Assembly (NCBI GenBank): GCA_023436485.1
Contig: JAEZIU010000259.1
Location: 1-33,347 of the forward strand
DNA from: Bacillota bacterium
GTDB lineage: Bacteria; Bacillota; Clostridia; Acetivibrionales; DSM-1351
Length of the DNA: 33,347 nucleotides
Direction of reading: 5' to 3'
Positions within the stretch are counted from its first letter, which is position 1. The number at the start of each line of letters is the position of its first letter. Both the position numbers and the translations under genes were made by a program. The notes below the pieces were generated by a model. The model was not told where the DNA came from, ran no database searches, and saw only the letters and a program-made list of their open reading frames with translations. Below are positions 7,386-15,583 of the stretch, piece by piece.

Positions 7386-8270
7386 ATGGAAAAAGAGCCG
7401 GGTATTAAAAGAGGCTATCTGGAAGATGACTTCAAATTTTTTCACTTGAAGGACAGAAACAATATTCAGTTTGAACACCATTATCATGATTTTAATAAAA
7501 TAATAATATTTATTTTTGGGGACGTTATATACAATATTGAGGGTAAGAACTATAAACTCAAACCTTGGGATGTTCTTTTCGTTCCGGCAAATCAGGTTCA
7601 TAAGCCTATAATAGCACCTGACCTTGACTATGAAAGAATAGTTATATGGATAAACAATAGGTTTTTAGAGGAGCATGGGAATTGCGATAATGATCTTTTG
7701 ACATGCTTTAACCTTGCCAGAGAAAAAAAACATTTGGTAAGACTGGGTGCTAATTCCCTCAATAATATTAAGTCTATACTGGGGAATCTTGAAAAGGAGC
7801 TTAAAAACATTATCTTCGGTTCAGGTATCCTTGCAAATGCACTTTTTGTACAATTCATGGTATACATAAACCGATTATATCTAAAACCGGATAAACAAGT
7901 AGAAGACATTGAAGTAGAGTTTGACGAACAGATTCAGAAGGTCATACACTTTATTAATGCGAACCTGTCGGGAGACCTGAGCATAGCAGCATTGTCCGAA
8001 AGGTTCTACATTAACAAGTATTATCTGATGCATAAATTCAAGGCAAACACAGGGTTCTCAATCCACAGTTACGTTAATAACAAGAGACTTCAAAAAAGTG
8101 CGGCCCTTATAAAGGCGGGGAAATCACCATCTGATGCAGCAGGAGAATGCGGATTCAATGACTACTCAAGCTTTGTACGTACTTTTTCAAAAATGTATGG
8201 TATGTCTCCCAGAAAATATGGCAAGTCTACCCTTGCACATCCAATCAACGGCTTTCAGGTTGAGGGATGA
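7386..8270 (+). CDS. AraC-family transcriptional regulator with cupin N-terminus
   Basis: The 294-aa protein has an N-terminal cupin-like sensing domain (about 25-100, with HHYHDF and LKPWDVLFVPANQVHKP) and a C-terminal pair of helix-turn-helix motifs (about 180-283). The latter shows LSIAALSERFYINKYYLMHKFK and the family signature GFNDYSSFVRTFSKMYGMSPRKY. The start follows AAAGGGGCGG. The cupin pocket normally binds a sugar or small metabolite and sets activator function. The divergent EamA transporter is the most likely target; the convergent SDR gene ends only 7 bp downstream with no terminator between, so transcripts of the two may collide. Ligand unknown. Confidence 0.92.
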   Translation: MEKEPGIKRGYLEDDFKFFHLKDRNNIQFEHHYHDFNKIIIFIFGDVIYNIEGKNYKLKPWDVLFVPANQVHKPIIAPDLDYERIVIWINNRFLEEHGNCDNDLLTCFNLAREKKHLVRLGANSLNNIKSILGNLEKELKNIIFGSGILANALFVQFMVYINRLYLKPDKQVEDIEVEFDEQIQKVIHFINANLSGDLSIAALSERFYINKYYLMHKFKANTGFSIHSYVNNKRLQKSAALIKAGKSPSDAAGECGFNDYSSFVRTFSKMYGMSPRKYGKSTLAHPINGFQVEG

Positions 8271-8277
8271 CAGTAGA

Positions 8278-9048
8278 CTATACATAAATCATTTTTTTAG
8301 TCATTCCGCCGTCCACAGTTATGTTTTCACCTGTTATGAAGCCGGATTTGTCGGATGCCAGAAAAATGCATACTTCCGCTATGTCATCGGGAACACCCAC
8401 TCTTCCGGACGGATGCTGGGCATGATCTTCTACCGATAAAATGTCCTGACATGCAACAGAATTTTTTTTCCAGGACGAAACATCTATCCAGCCCGGACTG
8501 ATGGAATTGACTCTTATGCCGTATTGTCCAAGTGAGATTGCCAGAGAGTGTGTCAGTGCAATAATCCCTCCTTTGGAGGCTGAGTAAGGTTCTGTATCGG
8601 GTTCTGACATAAAAGCCCTTGTAGATGCCATATTTATTATGCTTCCGCTGTTTTGGTTTTTCATAAACCCGGCACAGAATTTTGTACAATAATACGCACC
8701 TGAAAGGTTTACGGCAATAGCCTTGTCCCATTCTTCTACAGTTGTTTCAAATAAATTGCCAAAGCCGGTGAGAACTGCATTGTTTACCAATACGTCGATT
8801 CTGCCATATTTTTCATACGTATAATTAACCATTGCTTCTACTGAGGCCGGGTCTGAAACGTCAGTTTTTATAAAAGTGGCTTCAAAGCCTTCATTTTTTA
8901 TATGTTCTGCGTTTTCCAATCCTGCTTCTTCATCAATATCTGCGATTACAACGTTAGCCCCCTCTTGTGCAAATCTTCTTGATATCGCTCTTCCGATACC
9001 TTGGCCTGCACCTGTTACAATAATGGCTTTATCTGTAAAATGTGTCAT
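8278..9048 (-). CDS. Short-chain dehydrogenase/reductase
   Basis: This 256-aa classical SDR has the Rossmann motif TGAGQGIGR (about 12-20), the NAG-equivalent VNNA (about 88), a catalytic Ser in INMASTR (about 140), and Tyr/Lys in PYSASKGG (about 153-160). PGWID follows, and the C-terminal GENITVDGG is typical of FabG/sorbitol-type enzymes. An Asp after the second strand (IADID) suggests NAD(H) preference. The substrate is unknown; sugar or sugar-alcohol oxidation is common for relatives. The start follows GAGGAGG on the minus strand. It is divergent from the metallophosphatase gene and convergent with the AraC regulator gene. Confidence 0.9.
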   Translation of the reverse strand: MTHFTDKAIIVTGAGQGIGRAISRRFAQEGANVVIADIDEEAGLENAEHIKNEGFEATFIKTDVSDPASVEAMVNYTYEKYGRIDVLVNNAVLTGFGNLFETTVEEWDKAIAVNLSGAYYCTKFCAGFMKNQNSGSIINMASTRAFMSEPDTEPYSASKGGIIALTHSLAISLGQYGIRVNSISPGWIDVSSWKKNSVACQDILSVEDHAQHPSGRVGVPDDIAEVCIFLASDKSGFITGENITVDGGMTKKMIYV

Positions 9049-9174
9049 ATATTACAAAACCTCCTCTGTTTTTAGTATAATAACTAGAGTATATCAAAAA
9101 CACGGATAAAATGCATAAACTGCGGAGTGTATGAATAAGTAGCAGTATAGCTTATTGAACAGAGGAGATAAAAA

Positions 9175-11121
9175 ATGAGGTTTAGAAGTCCGGCTTTATT
9201 TGCGGTAGCAACCATAATGATATTTATTTTAGTATTTTCAACAACATATGCATATCAGGAACCTAGGGAAATAAAAATTCTATTTACACATGACATGCAT
9301 GATCACCTGCTGCCAAACAAGGGAGAATATAACGGAAGTACTGTTTGGACAGGTGGATATTCAAAATTGAAAACTGCAATTGACAAGGAAAAAGCTAACA
9401 GCAAAAATGTAATTCTGGTTGATGCGGGGGATTATTCGATGGGAGATTTATTTCAATCCTTGTTTTCAACAGATGCACCCGAGTTAAGGACTATGGGGCA
9501 AATGGGTTATGATGTAACTACATTTGGGAACCATGAATTTGAATTCAAGGATTTTGGTCTGACGAGACATTTGTATGCTGCAAAGAACAGCGGTGACAAG
9601 CTTCCGCAGATAGTCAGCTCAAATATTGTATTTCCGGACGTGAAAAAGATGACAAAATCCTCTTATGAACTGCAACAGGCAATGAAGGCATATGGAGTAA
9701 AAGAATACACAATTGTTAATAAGGGAGGAATCAGAATTGGTGTATTCGGTCTTGTAGGAGAGGATGCTGACAATTGTATAACAACTACTGAAATGTCTTT
9801 TGACAATGTTGTTAAAAGTTCAAAGAGGATAGTAAAAAAGTTGAAACGGGAAAATGTAGACCTTATAGTATGCTTGTCCCACTCCGGTACGTGGGAAAAG
9901 GCTTCCAAATCAGAGGACGAAATACTTGCAAAGAAAGTTCCTGAAATTGATGTTATAGTAAGCGGGCATACCCATACCCTTTTAAAAAAGCCCATTATAC
10001 ATGGGAATACGGTAATCGGCTCCTGCGGTGAATACGGAAACAATCTGGGGGTTATTAAACTTATAAAAAATCCTGGCAAAAGATGGTCTCTTAAGGATTA
10101 CAATTTAAAGCGTATTGATCAATCAATTAATGAGGATTCAGGAATTTCACAAACAATAAGTAAATTTAAGGATATGGTTCAGAAAAAATATCTCAATTAT
10201 TTTGACTTAGAGTTTAATCAGGTTTTGTGCCGATCTCCATTTAGTTTTATTGCTACTGAACAAATAGGAAAAAAACTACAGGAGGATACTTTGGGAAACC
10301 TTATTTCTGACGGATATATATATTCGGTTAAACAGGCGGAGGGTAAAGACTACGAACCTGTATCTGTTGCTATTGTACCTGTGGGAACAATGAGGGGTTC
10401 TTTTGTAGAGGGAGATATAACAGTACAGGATGCATTTATTTCAAGCTGTCTTGGAATCGGGCCAGATGGCATATCCGGGTATCCTCTTATATCAGTTTAT
10501 CTTACGGGGAAAGAACTGAAAAATTTGTGCGAACTGGATGCCTCTATATCTCCTATGCTAAGTTATGCCCAACTGTACATGTCAGGCATAGGCTACACCT
10601 TTAACCCTAACAGAATGATGCTCAATAGGGTTACCGAAGCTCACCTGCAGAAGCCTGACGGAACAAAAGAAAAAATCAATGATAAAAAACTCTATAGGGT
10701 AGTAAGCGGATTGTATAACGCACAAATGCTTTCCACTGTGGGGGCCAAGTCTTTGGGCCTTTTGTCGGTGATACCTAAAACAAGGGATGGAAAACCAATT
10801 AAGAATTTTGATTCTCATATAATTTACTCAAAATCAGGGGGACATACCACTGAACTAAAGGAATGGCTTGCCACTGCCAGATATCTGCAATCCTTTCCAA
10901 AAGCTGAGGGTGTACCGCAAATTCCATACTATTATAATACTTTACAAGGACGAAAAATTATTGATAATACAAATAGTATCTCGGCTATTTTAGGTAACCC
11001 CAACAGTATGGCAGTAAAGTTATACTTGGTTGTATTAGCTGTAGCTGTTGTTATAATTGCTATCGCTGTAATTATAGTCAGGTTTGTTAGAAAAAAGCAA
11101 AGAAATAAGGCAGCTGTGTAG
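9175..11121 (+). CDS. Membrane-anchored 5'-nucleotidase/2',3'-cyclic phosphodiesterase-like protein
   Basis: The 648-aa protein starts with a signal peptide (about 1-26). It carries the calcineurin-type metallophosphatase signatures in order: D40-x-H42, D86 in DAGDYSMG, GNHEF (about 120), CLSHSG (about 235) and SGHTHT (about 262). The C-terminal 5'-nucleotidase domain (about 345-570) follows, with DTLGNLISDG and a VSGLYN segment. A single TM helix (about 615-638) and a basic RKKQR tail anchor it to the outside of the membrane. Such enzymes release phosphate and nucleosides from extracellular nucleotides. There is no LPXTG or lipobox. The start follows AGAGGAG. It stands as a single gene, ending in a long inverted repeat. 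Confidence 0.88.
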   Translation: MRFRSPALFAVATIMIFILVFSTTYAYQEPREIKILFTHDMHDHLLPNKGEYNGSTVWTGGYSKLKTAIDKEKANSKNVILVDAGDYSMGDLFQSLFSTDAPELRTMGQMGYDVTTFGNHEFEFKDFGLTRHLYAAKNSGDKLPQIVSSNIVFPDVKKMTKSSYELQQAMKAYGVKEYTIVNKGGIRIGVFGLVGEDADNCITTTEMSFDNVVKSSKRIVKKLKRENVDLIVCLSHSGTWEKASKSEDEILAKKVPEIDVIVSGHTHTLLKKPIIHGNTVIGSCGEYGNNLGVIKLIKNPGKRWSLKDYNLKRIDQSINEDSGISQTISKFKDMVQKKYLNYFDLEFNQVLCRSPFSFIATEQIGKKLQEDTLGNLISDGYIYSVKQAEGKDYEPVSVAIVPVGTMRGSFVEGDITVQDAFISSCLGIGPDGISGYPLISVYLTGKELKNLCELDASISPMLSYAQLYMSGIGYTFNPNRMMLNRVTEAHLQKPDGTKEKINDKKLYRVVSGLYNAQMLSTVGAKSLGLLSVIPKTRDGKPIKNFDSHIIYSKSGGHTTELKEWLATARYLQSFPKAEGVPQIPYYYNTLQGRKIIDNTNSISAILGNPNSMAVKLYLVVLAVAVVIIAIAVIIVRFVRKKQRNKAAV

Positions 11122-11140
11122 CAGCAGTTATAGTACAAGG

Positions 11141-11225
11141 GCTGGTGCGAAATTAGTTTTTATCTTTCTTAACCTGTACGTGAGTACTTCTGTTAAAACA
11201 AACCAAATTTCTGTTTCGCACCAGC
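11141..11225. repeat. 85-bp element with 12-bp terminal inverted repeats
   Basis: GCTGGTGCGAAA (11141-11152) is matched by its exact complement TTTCGCACCAGC (11214-11225) with 61 bases between. Inside are weaker nested pairings (TTAAC with GTTAA, and GTAC-GTGA-GTAC at the tip). It follows the nucleotidase gene, so it may work as a terminator (a T-rich TTCTTT follows), but its length and ends also fit a small mobile or repeated element. No target-site duplication is obvious. Confidence 0.45.
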
Positions 11226-11272
11226 TTCTTTGATATGCATTAAAAAAATATGAAATTTATGCCAAATATATC

Positions 11273-11302
11273 TTGACACGCTATATCACACCGTGATATA
11301 TT
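11273..11302 (+). promoter_or_regulatory. Promoter of the padR operon
   Basis: TTGACA (11273-11278) and TATATT (11297-11302) are 18 bp apart. The first operator covers the spacer and the start of the -10 box. Confidence 0.7.
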
Positions 11303-11332
11303 AGGTTCATGATATATCACAGCGTGATATAT
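11282..11332. promoter_or_regulatory. Two PadR-type operators (ATATCAC-N3-GTGATAT)
   Basis: The site TATATCAC-ACC-GTGATATA (11282-11300) is repeated as ATATATCAC-AGC-GTGATATAT (11312-11332). The centres are 31 bp apart, about three helical turns, so two dimers could bind the same DNA face. They overlap the promoter and lie directly before the PadR gene, the classic setting for autorepression. Confidence 0.8.
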
Positions 11333-11350
11333 GCTAAGGAGAATGAAGGT

Positions 11351-11692
11351 ATGAATGAAAAACTAAAAAAAGCATATTTACCAATGAGCGAAACCGGTTT
11401 TTATATTCTGCTTTCACTCAACGAGCCCCGACACGGGTACGGAATTATACTTCATGTAAAGGACATAACGGGGGGCAGGATAAATCTTGGAGCAGGGACT
11501 ATTTACGGAACGCTTACCAAATTTGAAAAGGACAGTCTTATTGAGCCATCAGGAGAAGAGGACAGGCGTAAACTATACAGGATAACTGAGACGGGTAAAT
11601 GGCTGCTTGAACAGGAAGTGAGTCGTATAGACGAGATGTATGTGAACGGGCACAAGGTTCTGGGGGGAAATAATCATGGTCAAGATATTTAA
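11351..11692 (+). CDS. PadR-family transcriptional repressor
   Basis: The 113-aa protein is a PadR winged helix. It contains the signature GFYILLSLNEPRHGYGI followed by an ISLG-type segment (INLGAGTIYGTLTKFEKDSLI), the recognition and wing region, then RRKLYRIT. I chose ATG 11351, 9 bp after AAGGAG; an open frame extends upstream to 11309, but that region is the operator. PadR proteins repress neighbouring transporter genes until a drug or toxic lipophile binds. It overlaps the DUF2812 gene by 17 bp and precedes a NatAB-type transporter, so it probably controls itself and that exporter. Confidence 0.92.
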   Translation: MNEKLKKAYLPMSETGFYILLSLNEPRHGYGIILHVKDITGGRINLGAGTIYGTLTKFEKDSLIEPSGEEDRRKLYRITETGKWLLEQEVSRIDEMYVNGHKVLGGNNHGQDI

Positions 11693-12197
11693 ATGGTGGT
11701 GGGCCTGGGAGTACGAAAGGATTGAAAGCTGGCTTGAAGAAATGGAGTCAAATGGTCTCAGACTGGTTGATACAAGAGTAAAAGGCTTATATTTTTACTT
11801 CGAAAGATGCCAGCCGGTAAAAGCCAGATATTGTATTGATTACCAAAACAAGCTTACCCCTGATTACGTTACGCTGATTAGGGATGACGGGTGGGAACTG
11901 TATCAAATAGGAATGGGCTGGTACATATTGAGAAAACAGTATGAGGATGAGAGACCTGAACTGTACACTGATTTTGAAAGCCTTATCGCCAGAAACAAGG
12001 CAATGCTTGCAATAGTAGTGGTTGCTACATTAATGGAGTTTGTATCATTCGGAAATTTGATATGGGACACTTACAATGACAACAGCAAAGCCATGTTGGC
12101 CGGAGTTTGTATTAGTGGTTCTTTAATCCTTGCACTTTTTGCATTTATAATTACAAATGTGGTGATGCAAATAACTAAATTCAGAAAGAAACAATAA
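11676..12197 (+). CDS. DUF2812 membrane protein
   Basis: The 173-aa protein has a soluble N-terminal domain (about 1-105) rich in aromatic residues, with WWWAWEYERIESWLEEM near the start and DDGWELYQIGMGWYILRK at about 70-87. These are features of the DUF2812 family. Two TM helices follow (about 108-130 and 143-165) and a basic tail. DUF2812 genes commonly sit next to padR genes and ABC transporters, as here, and the 17-bp overlap with padR indicates coupled translation. The function is not established; a membrane partner of PadR or of the transporter is possible. The family call rests on motif memory and context. Confidence 0.78.
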   Translation: MVKIFKWWWAWEYERIESWLEEMESNGLRLVDTRVKGLYFYFERCQPVKARYCIDYQNKLTPDYVTLIRDDGWELYQIGMGWYILRKQYEDERPELYTDFESLIARNKAMLAIVVVATLMEFVSFGNLIWDTYNDNSKAMLAGVCISGSLILALFAFIITNVVMQITKFRKKQ

Positions 12198-12221
12198 AAT
12201 TAAAATAAAGAGGTGGATAAA

Positions 12222-13118
12222 TTGAGTTTACAAGTACGCAATGTATCAAAAAGGTTTGGAGAAAAGCTTGTTGTCAATGATATTTCATTTGAAGTAAGCG
12301 AACCGGGTGTGTTTGGGCTGCTAGGTACAAATGGGGCAGGTAAAACCACCACTATAAGGATGATATTGAATATTGTAAAAAAGGATTCAGGAAGTATATT
12401 ATGGGATAACAAACCTGTAGAAAGTCAGATTACAAATTTTGGCTATCTTCCTGAAGAAAGAGGGCTGTACCCTAAAGTAAAAGTTACGGAGCAGCTAATG
12501 TATTTTGCAAGTTTGAGACGAATCAGTGCTGCAAAAGCAAAAAAAGACATAAGCTACTGGCTGGAAAGAATGGAGGCGAGCCAATATGCAAATATGGCAG
12601 CAGAGAAGCTTTCCAAAGGTAATCAGCAGAAAATACAGTTTATTGCTTCTATATTGCATGATCCTGACCTGATATTCATGGATGAGCCGTTTAGCGGACT
12701 GGACCCTGTTAATACAGACTTGTTCAAGGGAGTAATACATGAACTGATTAACAAAAATAAATTTATAATAATGTCAAGCCATCAAATGTCCACAGTAGAG
12801 GAATTTTGTAGGGATATAGTAATTCTTAAAAACGGTAACACCGTACTTAACGGAGATCTTAAAAAAATCAAGCACAGCTACGGGAGAAATAATCTGCTAA
12901 TAAATTCCGATGGCGATATCATTGAACTTGCTGCACAAGAGGGGATTACAAAGGTAAACCGCACTGCGGCAGGCTACGAATTTAAGATCTCAAACGAAGG
13001 GCAAGCCTACAAATTACTTGAAAAAATCCTTAACAAAAAGCTTATGCTTGATAAATTTGAGATAAGAGAGCCATCACTTCATGAAATATTTATAGAAAAG
13101 GCTGGTGAAGCGAAATGA
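12222..13118 (+). CDS. ABC transporter ATP-binding protein, NatA-like
   Basis: The 298-aa ATPase carries Walker A GTNGAGKT (about 36-43), the Q-loop region YLPEERGLYP, the signature LSKGNQQK (about 130), Walker B LIFMDEPFSGLD (about 150) and the H-loop SSHQM. The C-terminal 80 residues are the extra domain common in COG4152/NatA-type proteins. The start is TTG 12222, since the in-frame GTG 12213 forms part of the ribosome site AGAGGTG. It overlaps the permease gene by 4 bp (ATGA). Relatives power export of sodium or of drugs and peptides; the substrate here is unknown. Repression by the upstream PadR is likely. Confidence 0.92.
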   Translation: MSLQVRNVSKRFGEKLVVNDISFEVSEPGVFGLLGTNGAGKTTTIRMILNIVKKDSGSILWDNKPVESQITNFGYLPEERGLYPKVKVTEQLMYFASLRRISAAKAKKDISYWLERMEASQYANMAAEKLSKGNQQKIQFIASILHDPDLIFMDEPFSGLDPVNTDLFKGVIHELINKNKFIIMSSHQMSTVEEFCRDIVILKNGNTVLNGDLKKIKHSYGRNNLLINSDGDIIELAAQEGITKVNRTAAGYEFKISNEGQAYKLLEKILNKKLMLDKFEIREPSLHEIFIEKAGEAK

Positions 13119-14395
13119 AAGAATTTTTAGAAGTATTCAAGTATACCTTTAAAGAAAATGTAAGAAAAAAATCTTTTGTAATTTCAACGGTACTGATTCT
13201 TGTAATTGTTGTAGCAGCTATGGTAATACCGGCGGCAATTTCCAAGAGTAAAACGGGGGACAATAATAATGCGGCAGTTCAGACTCAAAAAGACTCTTCA
13301 AACATGAAAACAGTATATTTAGTTGATAAAACCGGAATTTTTGAACAGGGAATAAATGAATTACAGCAGCAATTGCCGGGCTTTAAGCTCGAAAAACAGA
13401 ATGCCGACAAGGAGGAAGACCTGAAAGCTCAGATTAAGGATAAGGGTGAAAGCTATATGATAGTTGTGAGCCTGAAGGATAACATTCCTAGTGTTGATTA
13501 CTTTACAAAGCAGTATGGAGACGGTCCGGACTCTGGGGTAATCAGTAAGGCTTTCAAGAGCGTTTATGTAACAACCATTCTAAAGGGAGAAAATATCTCG
13601 CAAGATATTATTACAAGGACTTTATCAGATGTTAATATAAACACAAGAGAATTGGGAAGCAGTAAAGTAGGAGGATTAATCGCCAGCATATTTATAGTAA
13701 TAATATTATTCTTTGCGATATATTTCTATGGCTATGGAGTATCAATGTCCGTTGCATCGGAAAAGACCTCAAGAGTTATGGAACTGCTTATAACTTCTGT
13801 CAAGCCTTCAAGAATAATAATCGGAAAAACCGCCGGTATGGGAGTTCTTGGACTTATACAACTGGCATTGATAATAGGGGTTGGAGCATTGACATACACT
13901 ACGGTTTTCCCGTCGGATTTCACTATAGACGGTATGAAATTGGATTTCTCAGGTTTCACACCTTTTACAATTGCAATGATGATAATTTACTTCATACTCG
14001 GATATACCCTGTATGCACTTATGTATGCAGTTGTTGGTGCAACTGTAAGCAAAGCTGAAGATGTAAACTCCGCTATGATGCCTATGTCCTTTGTAGCACT
14101 GATAGCATTTTACTTCTCATATGGAACATTTGCGGTTCCAAACAGTACGGCTGCGAAAGTAGCATCAATAATACCATTCACATCCCCATTTTCAGTACCG
14201 TCAAGACTTGTGTCAACAGATGTACCCCTTTGGCAAATCGGAATATCACTGGGAGTATTGTTGATATCTATAGCATTTGTAGGGATGATCTCAGTTAAGT
14301 TATACTCCTTTGCGGTGCTACATTACGGTGACAGATTGAAAATAGGAAAGCTGCTAAAGGTTTCAAAAGAAAACAAGGCTGTTGTTGGTAGATAG
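13115..14395 (+). CDS. ABC-2 type permease, NatB-like
   Basis: The 426-aa membrane protein has one N-terminal TM helix (about 18-42) and a large extracytoplasmic domain (about 43-185) with a Lys/Gln-rich stretch. A block of five or six TM helices follows (about 188-405), with EKTSRVMELLITSVKP between, which is the ABC2 core motif and the contact point for the ATPase. The layout matches the NatB/COG1668 family. It pairs with the overlapping upstream ATPase and completes the padR operon, which ends in the hairpin at 14453-14487. Na+ extrusion is one known role of this family; drug or peptide export is another. Confidence 0.9.
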   Translation: MKEFLEVFKYTFKENVRKKSFVISTVLILVIVVAAMVIPAAISKSKTGDNNNAAVQTQKDSSNMKTVYLVDKTGIFEQGINELQQQLPGFKLEKQNADKEEDLKAQIKDKGESYMIVVSLKDNIPSVDYFTKQYGDGPDSGVISKAFKSVYVTTILKGENISQDIITRTLSDVNINTRELGSSKVGGLIASIFIVIILFFAIYFYGYGVSMSVASEKTSRVMELLITSVKPSRIIIGKTAGMGVLGLIQLALIIGVGALTYTTVFPSDFTIDGMKLDFSGFTPFTIAMMIIYFILGYTLYALMYAVVGATVSKAEDVNSAMMPMSFVALIAFYFSYGTFAVPNSTAAKVASIIPFTSPFSVPSRLVSTDVPLWQIGISLGVLLISIAFVGMISVKLYSFAVLHYGDRLKIGKLLKVSKENKAVVGR

Positions 14396-14452
14396 TAATA
14401 TTTTAAGCATTATACGACATGGTGCAGAATAAATTTAATAATATATAAATTT

Positions 14453-14487
14453 AAAAATGCCAAATGAAAAAATCATTTGGCATTTTT
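14453..14487 (+). terminator. Strong hairpin just before manA ribosome site (terminator or attenuator)
   Basis: AAAAATGCCAAATGA pairs perfectly with TCATTTGGCATTTTT (15 bp), and the ribosome site TTTGGAGG of the next gene begins 4 bp after it. It clearly ends the ABC operon, but no promoter fits between it and the next gene. That gene is therefore either read through or governed by this hairpin. Confidence 0.85.
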
Positions 14488-14504
14488 GTCTTTGGAGGAC
14501 ATTT

Positions 14505-15551
14505 ATGTATTATCCTTTAAAATTCAAACCTGTCTACAAAGATTATATCTGGGGAGGCCGATACTTTGAGAAGCTGGGTAGAGAGCTGCCGGAAGGAGTA
14601 GTTGCTGAAAGCTGGGAGATATCCTGCCATAAGAACGGACTTAGTGTCATAGCAAATGGAGAATATGCAGGGATGACACTTGCTGAGCTTATAAAGTCTG
14701 ACCCAATAAGTATTGTGGGAACAAAATTCCCATCTGGGTGCAAAGAATTACCTCTATTGATAAAACTAATAGATGCAAATGATAGGCTGTCAGTTCAGGT
14801 ACATCCTGATGATAACTATGCTGCTGTTTATGAAAATAGCTTTGGAAAAAATGAGATGTGGTATATAATAGATGCAAAACCAGGCGCAAAACTGGTTGCC
14901 GGACTAAAAGAAGGTGTAACCAGAGAGAAATTATTAAAGGCTCTCAGAGAAAACCGTATTGAAGACTACCTTTTACAAGTTGAGGTGAAGCCGGGGGATG
15001 TTTTAAATATACCTGCAGGAATAGTTCATTCTATAGGCGAAGGTATAGTAATAGTAGAAATACAACAGTCATCCGATATTACATACAGGGTATTTGACTA
15101 CAACAGGGTTGACAAAAACGGAGTGGGGCGTCAGCTTCATATGGACAAAGCGCTTGATGTAATTAACTTTAAAAACGAATTACGAAACGCTAAATGTGAA
15201 GGTGTAAAGGTTAAAGTTAACGATACCTGTTCCAGGACGGTATTTGTTGCTAACAGATATTTTGCTTGTGAAAGGTATTCCGTAAACGGAGGGTTCATAG
15301 AAAAATGTGATGGAAGCAAATTTCATACCTATGTCTTTTTGGAGGGGGATGGGATAATTCAAACAGGAAATATTAATGTGAAAGTTAAAAAGGGTGAAAC
15401 TGTATTCCTGCCTGCGGCTTTAGGTGAATATATTGTTTCCGGCAAATTAGAGACTTTAAAGATATATATACCTGACTTTAAAAATGACATTGTTGACCCC
15501 ATGAGGAATGCAGGCTGTTCAAACAGTGAGATATACAAGGTACTAAGTTGA
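14505..15551 (+). CDS. manA: Mannose-6-phosphate isomerase (class I)
   Basis: The 348-aa enzyme interconverts mannose 6-phosphate and fructose 6-phosphate in the cytoplasm. It shows the short Firmicute form (about 320 aa is usual). Key features are W-G in the early YIWGGRYF, the zinc ligands Q and H in SVQVHPDDNYA (about 103-113), E in KNEMWY (about 131) and H in PAGIVHSIGEG (about 185), followed by the active-site Arg region. The C-terminal half is a cupin fold with VKKGETVFLPA. ATG 14505 was chosen because GGAGG lies 6 bp upstream; the longer frame from 14457 would start inside the hairpin. Two ABC transporter genes follow closely, probably co-transcribed. Confidence 0.92.
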   Translation: MYYPLKFKPVYKDYIWGGRYFEKLGRELPEGVVAESWEISCHKNGLSVIANGEYAGMTLAELIKSDPISIVGTKFPSGCKELPLLIKLIDANDRLSVQVHPDDNYAAVYENSFGKNEMWYIIDAKPGAKLVAGLKEGVTREKLLKALRENRIEDYLLQVEVKPGDVLNIPAGIVHSIGEGIVIVEIQQSSDITYRVFDYNRVDKNGVGRQLHMDKALDVINFKNELRNAKCEGVKVKVNDTCSRTVFVANRYFACERYSVNGGFIEKCDGSKFHTYVFLEGDGIIQTGNINVKVKKGETVFLPAALGEYIVSGKLETLKIYIPDFKNDIVDPMRNAGCSNSEIYKVLS

Positions 15552-15583
15552 TAGTTAAACAAAAAATACATGGAGGGAAAAAA

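Noticed and set aside
9663..10079. 138-aa minus-strand frame inside the metallophosphatase gene
   Set aside because: It opposes a well-supported gene with all catalytic motifs, and has no start signals of its own.
14457..14504. Longer N-terminus of ManA from 14457
   Set aside because: It would be encoded by the terminator hairpin and lacks a ribosome site; ATG 14505 has a perfect one.
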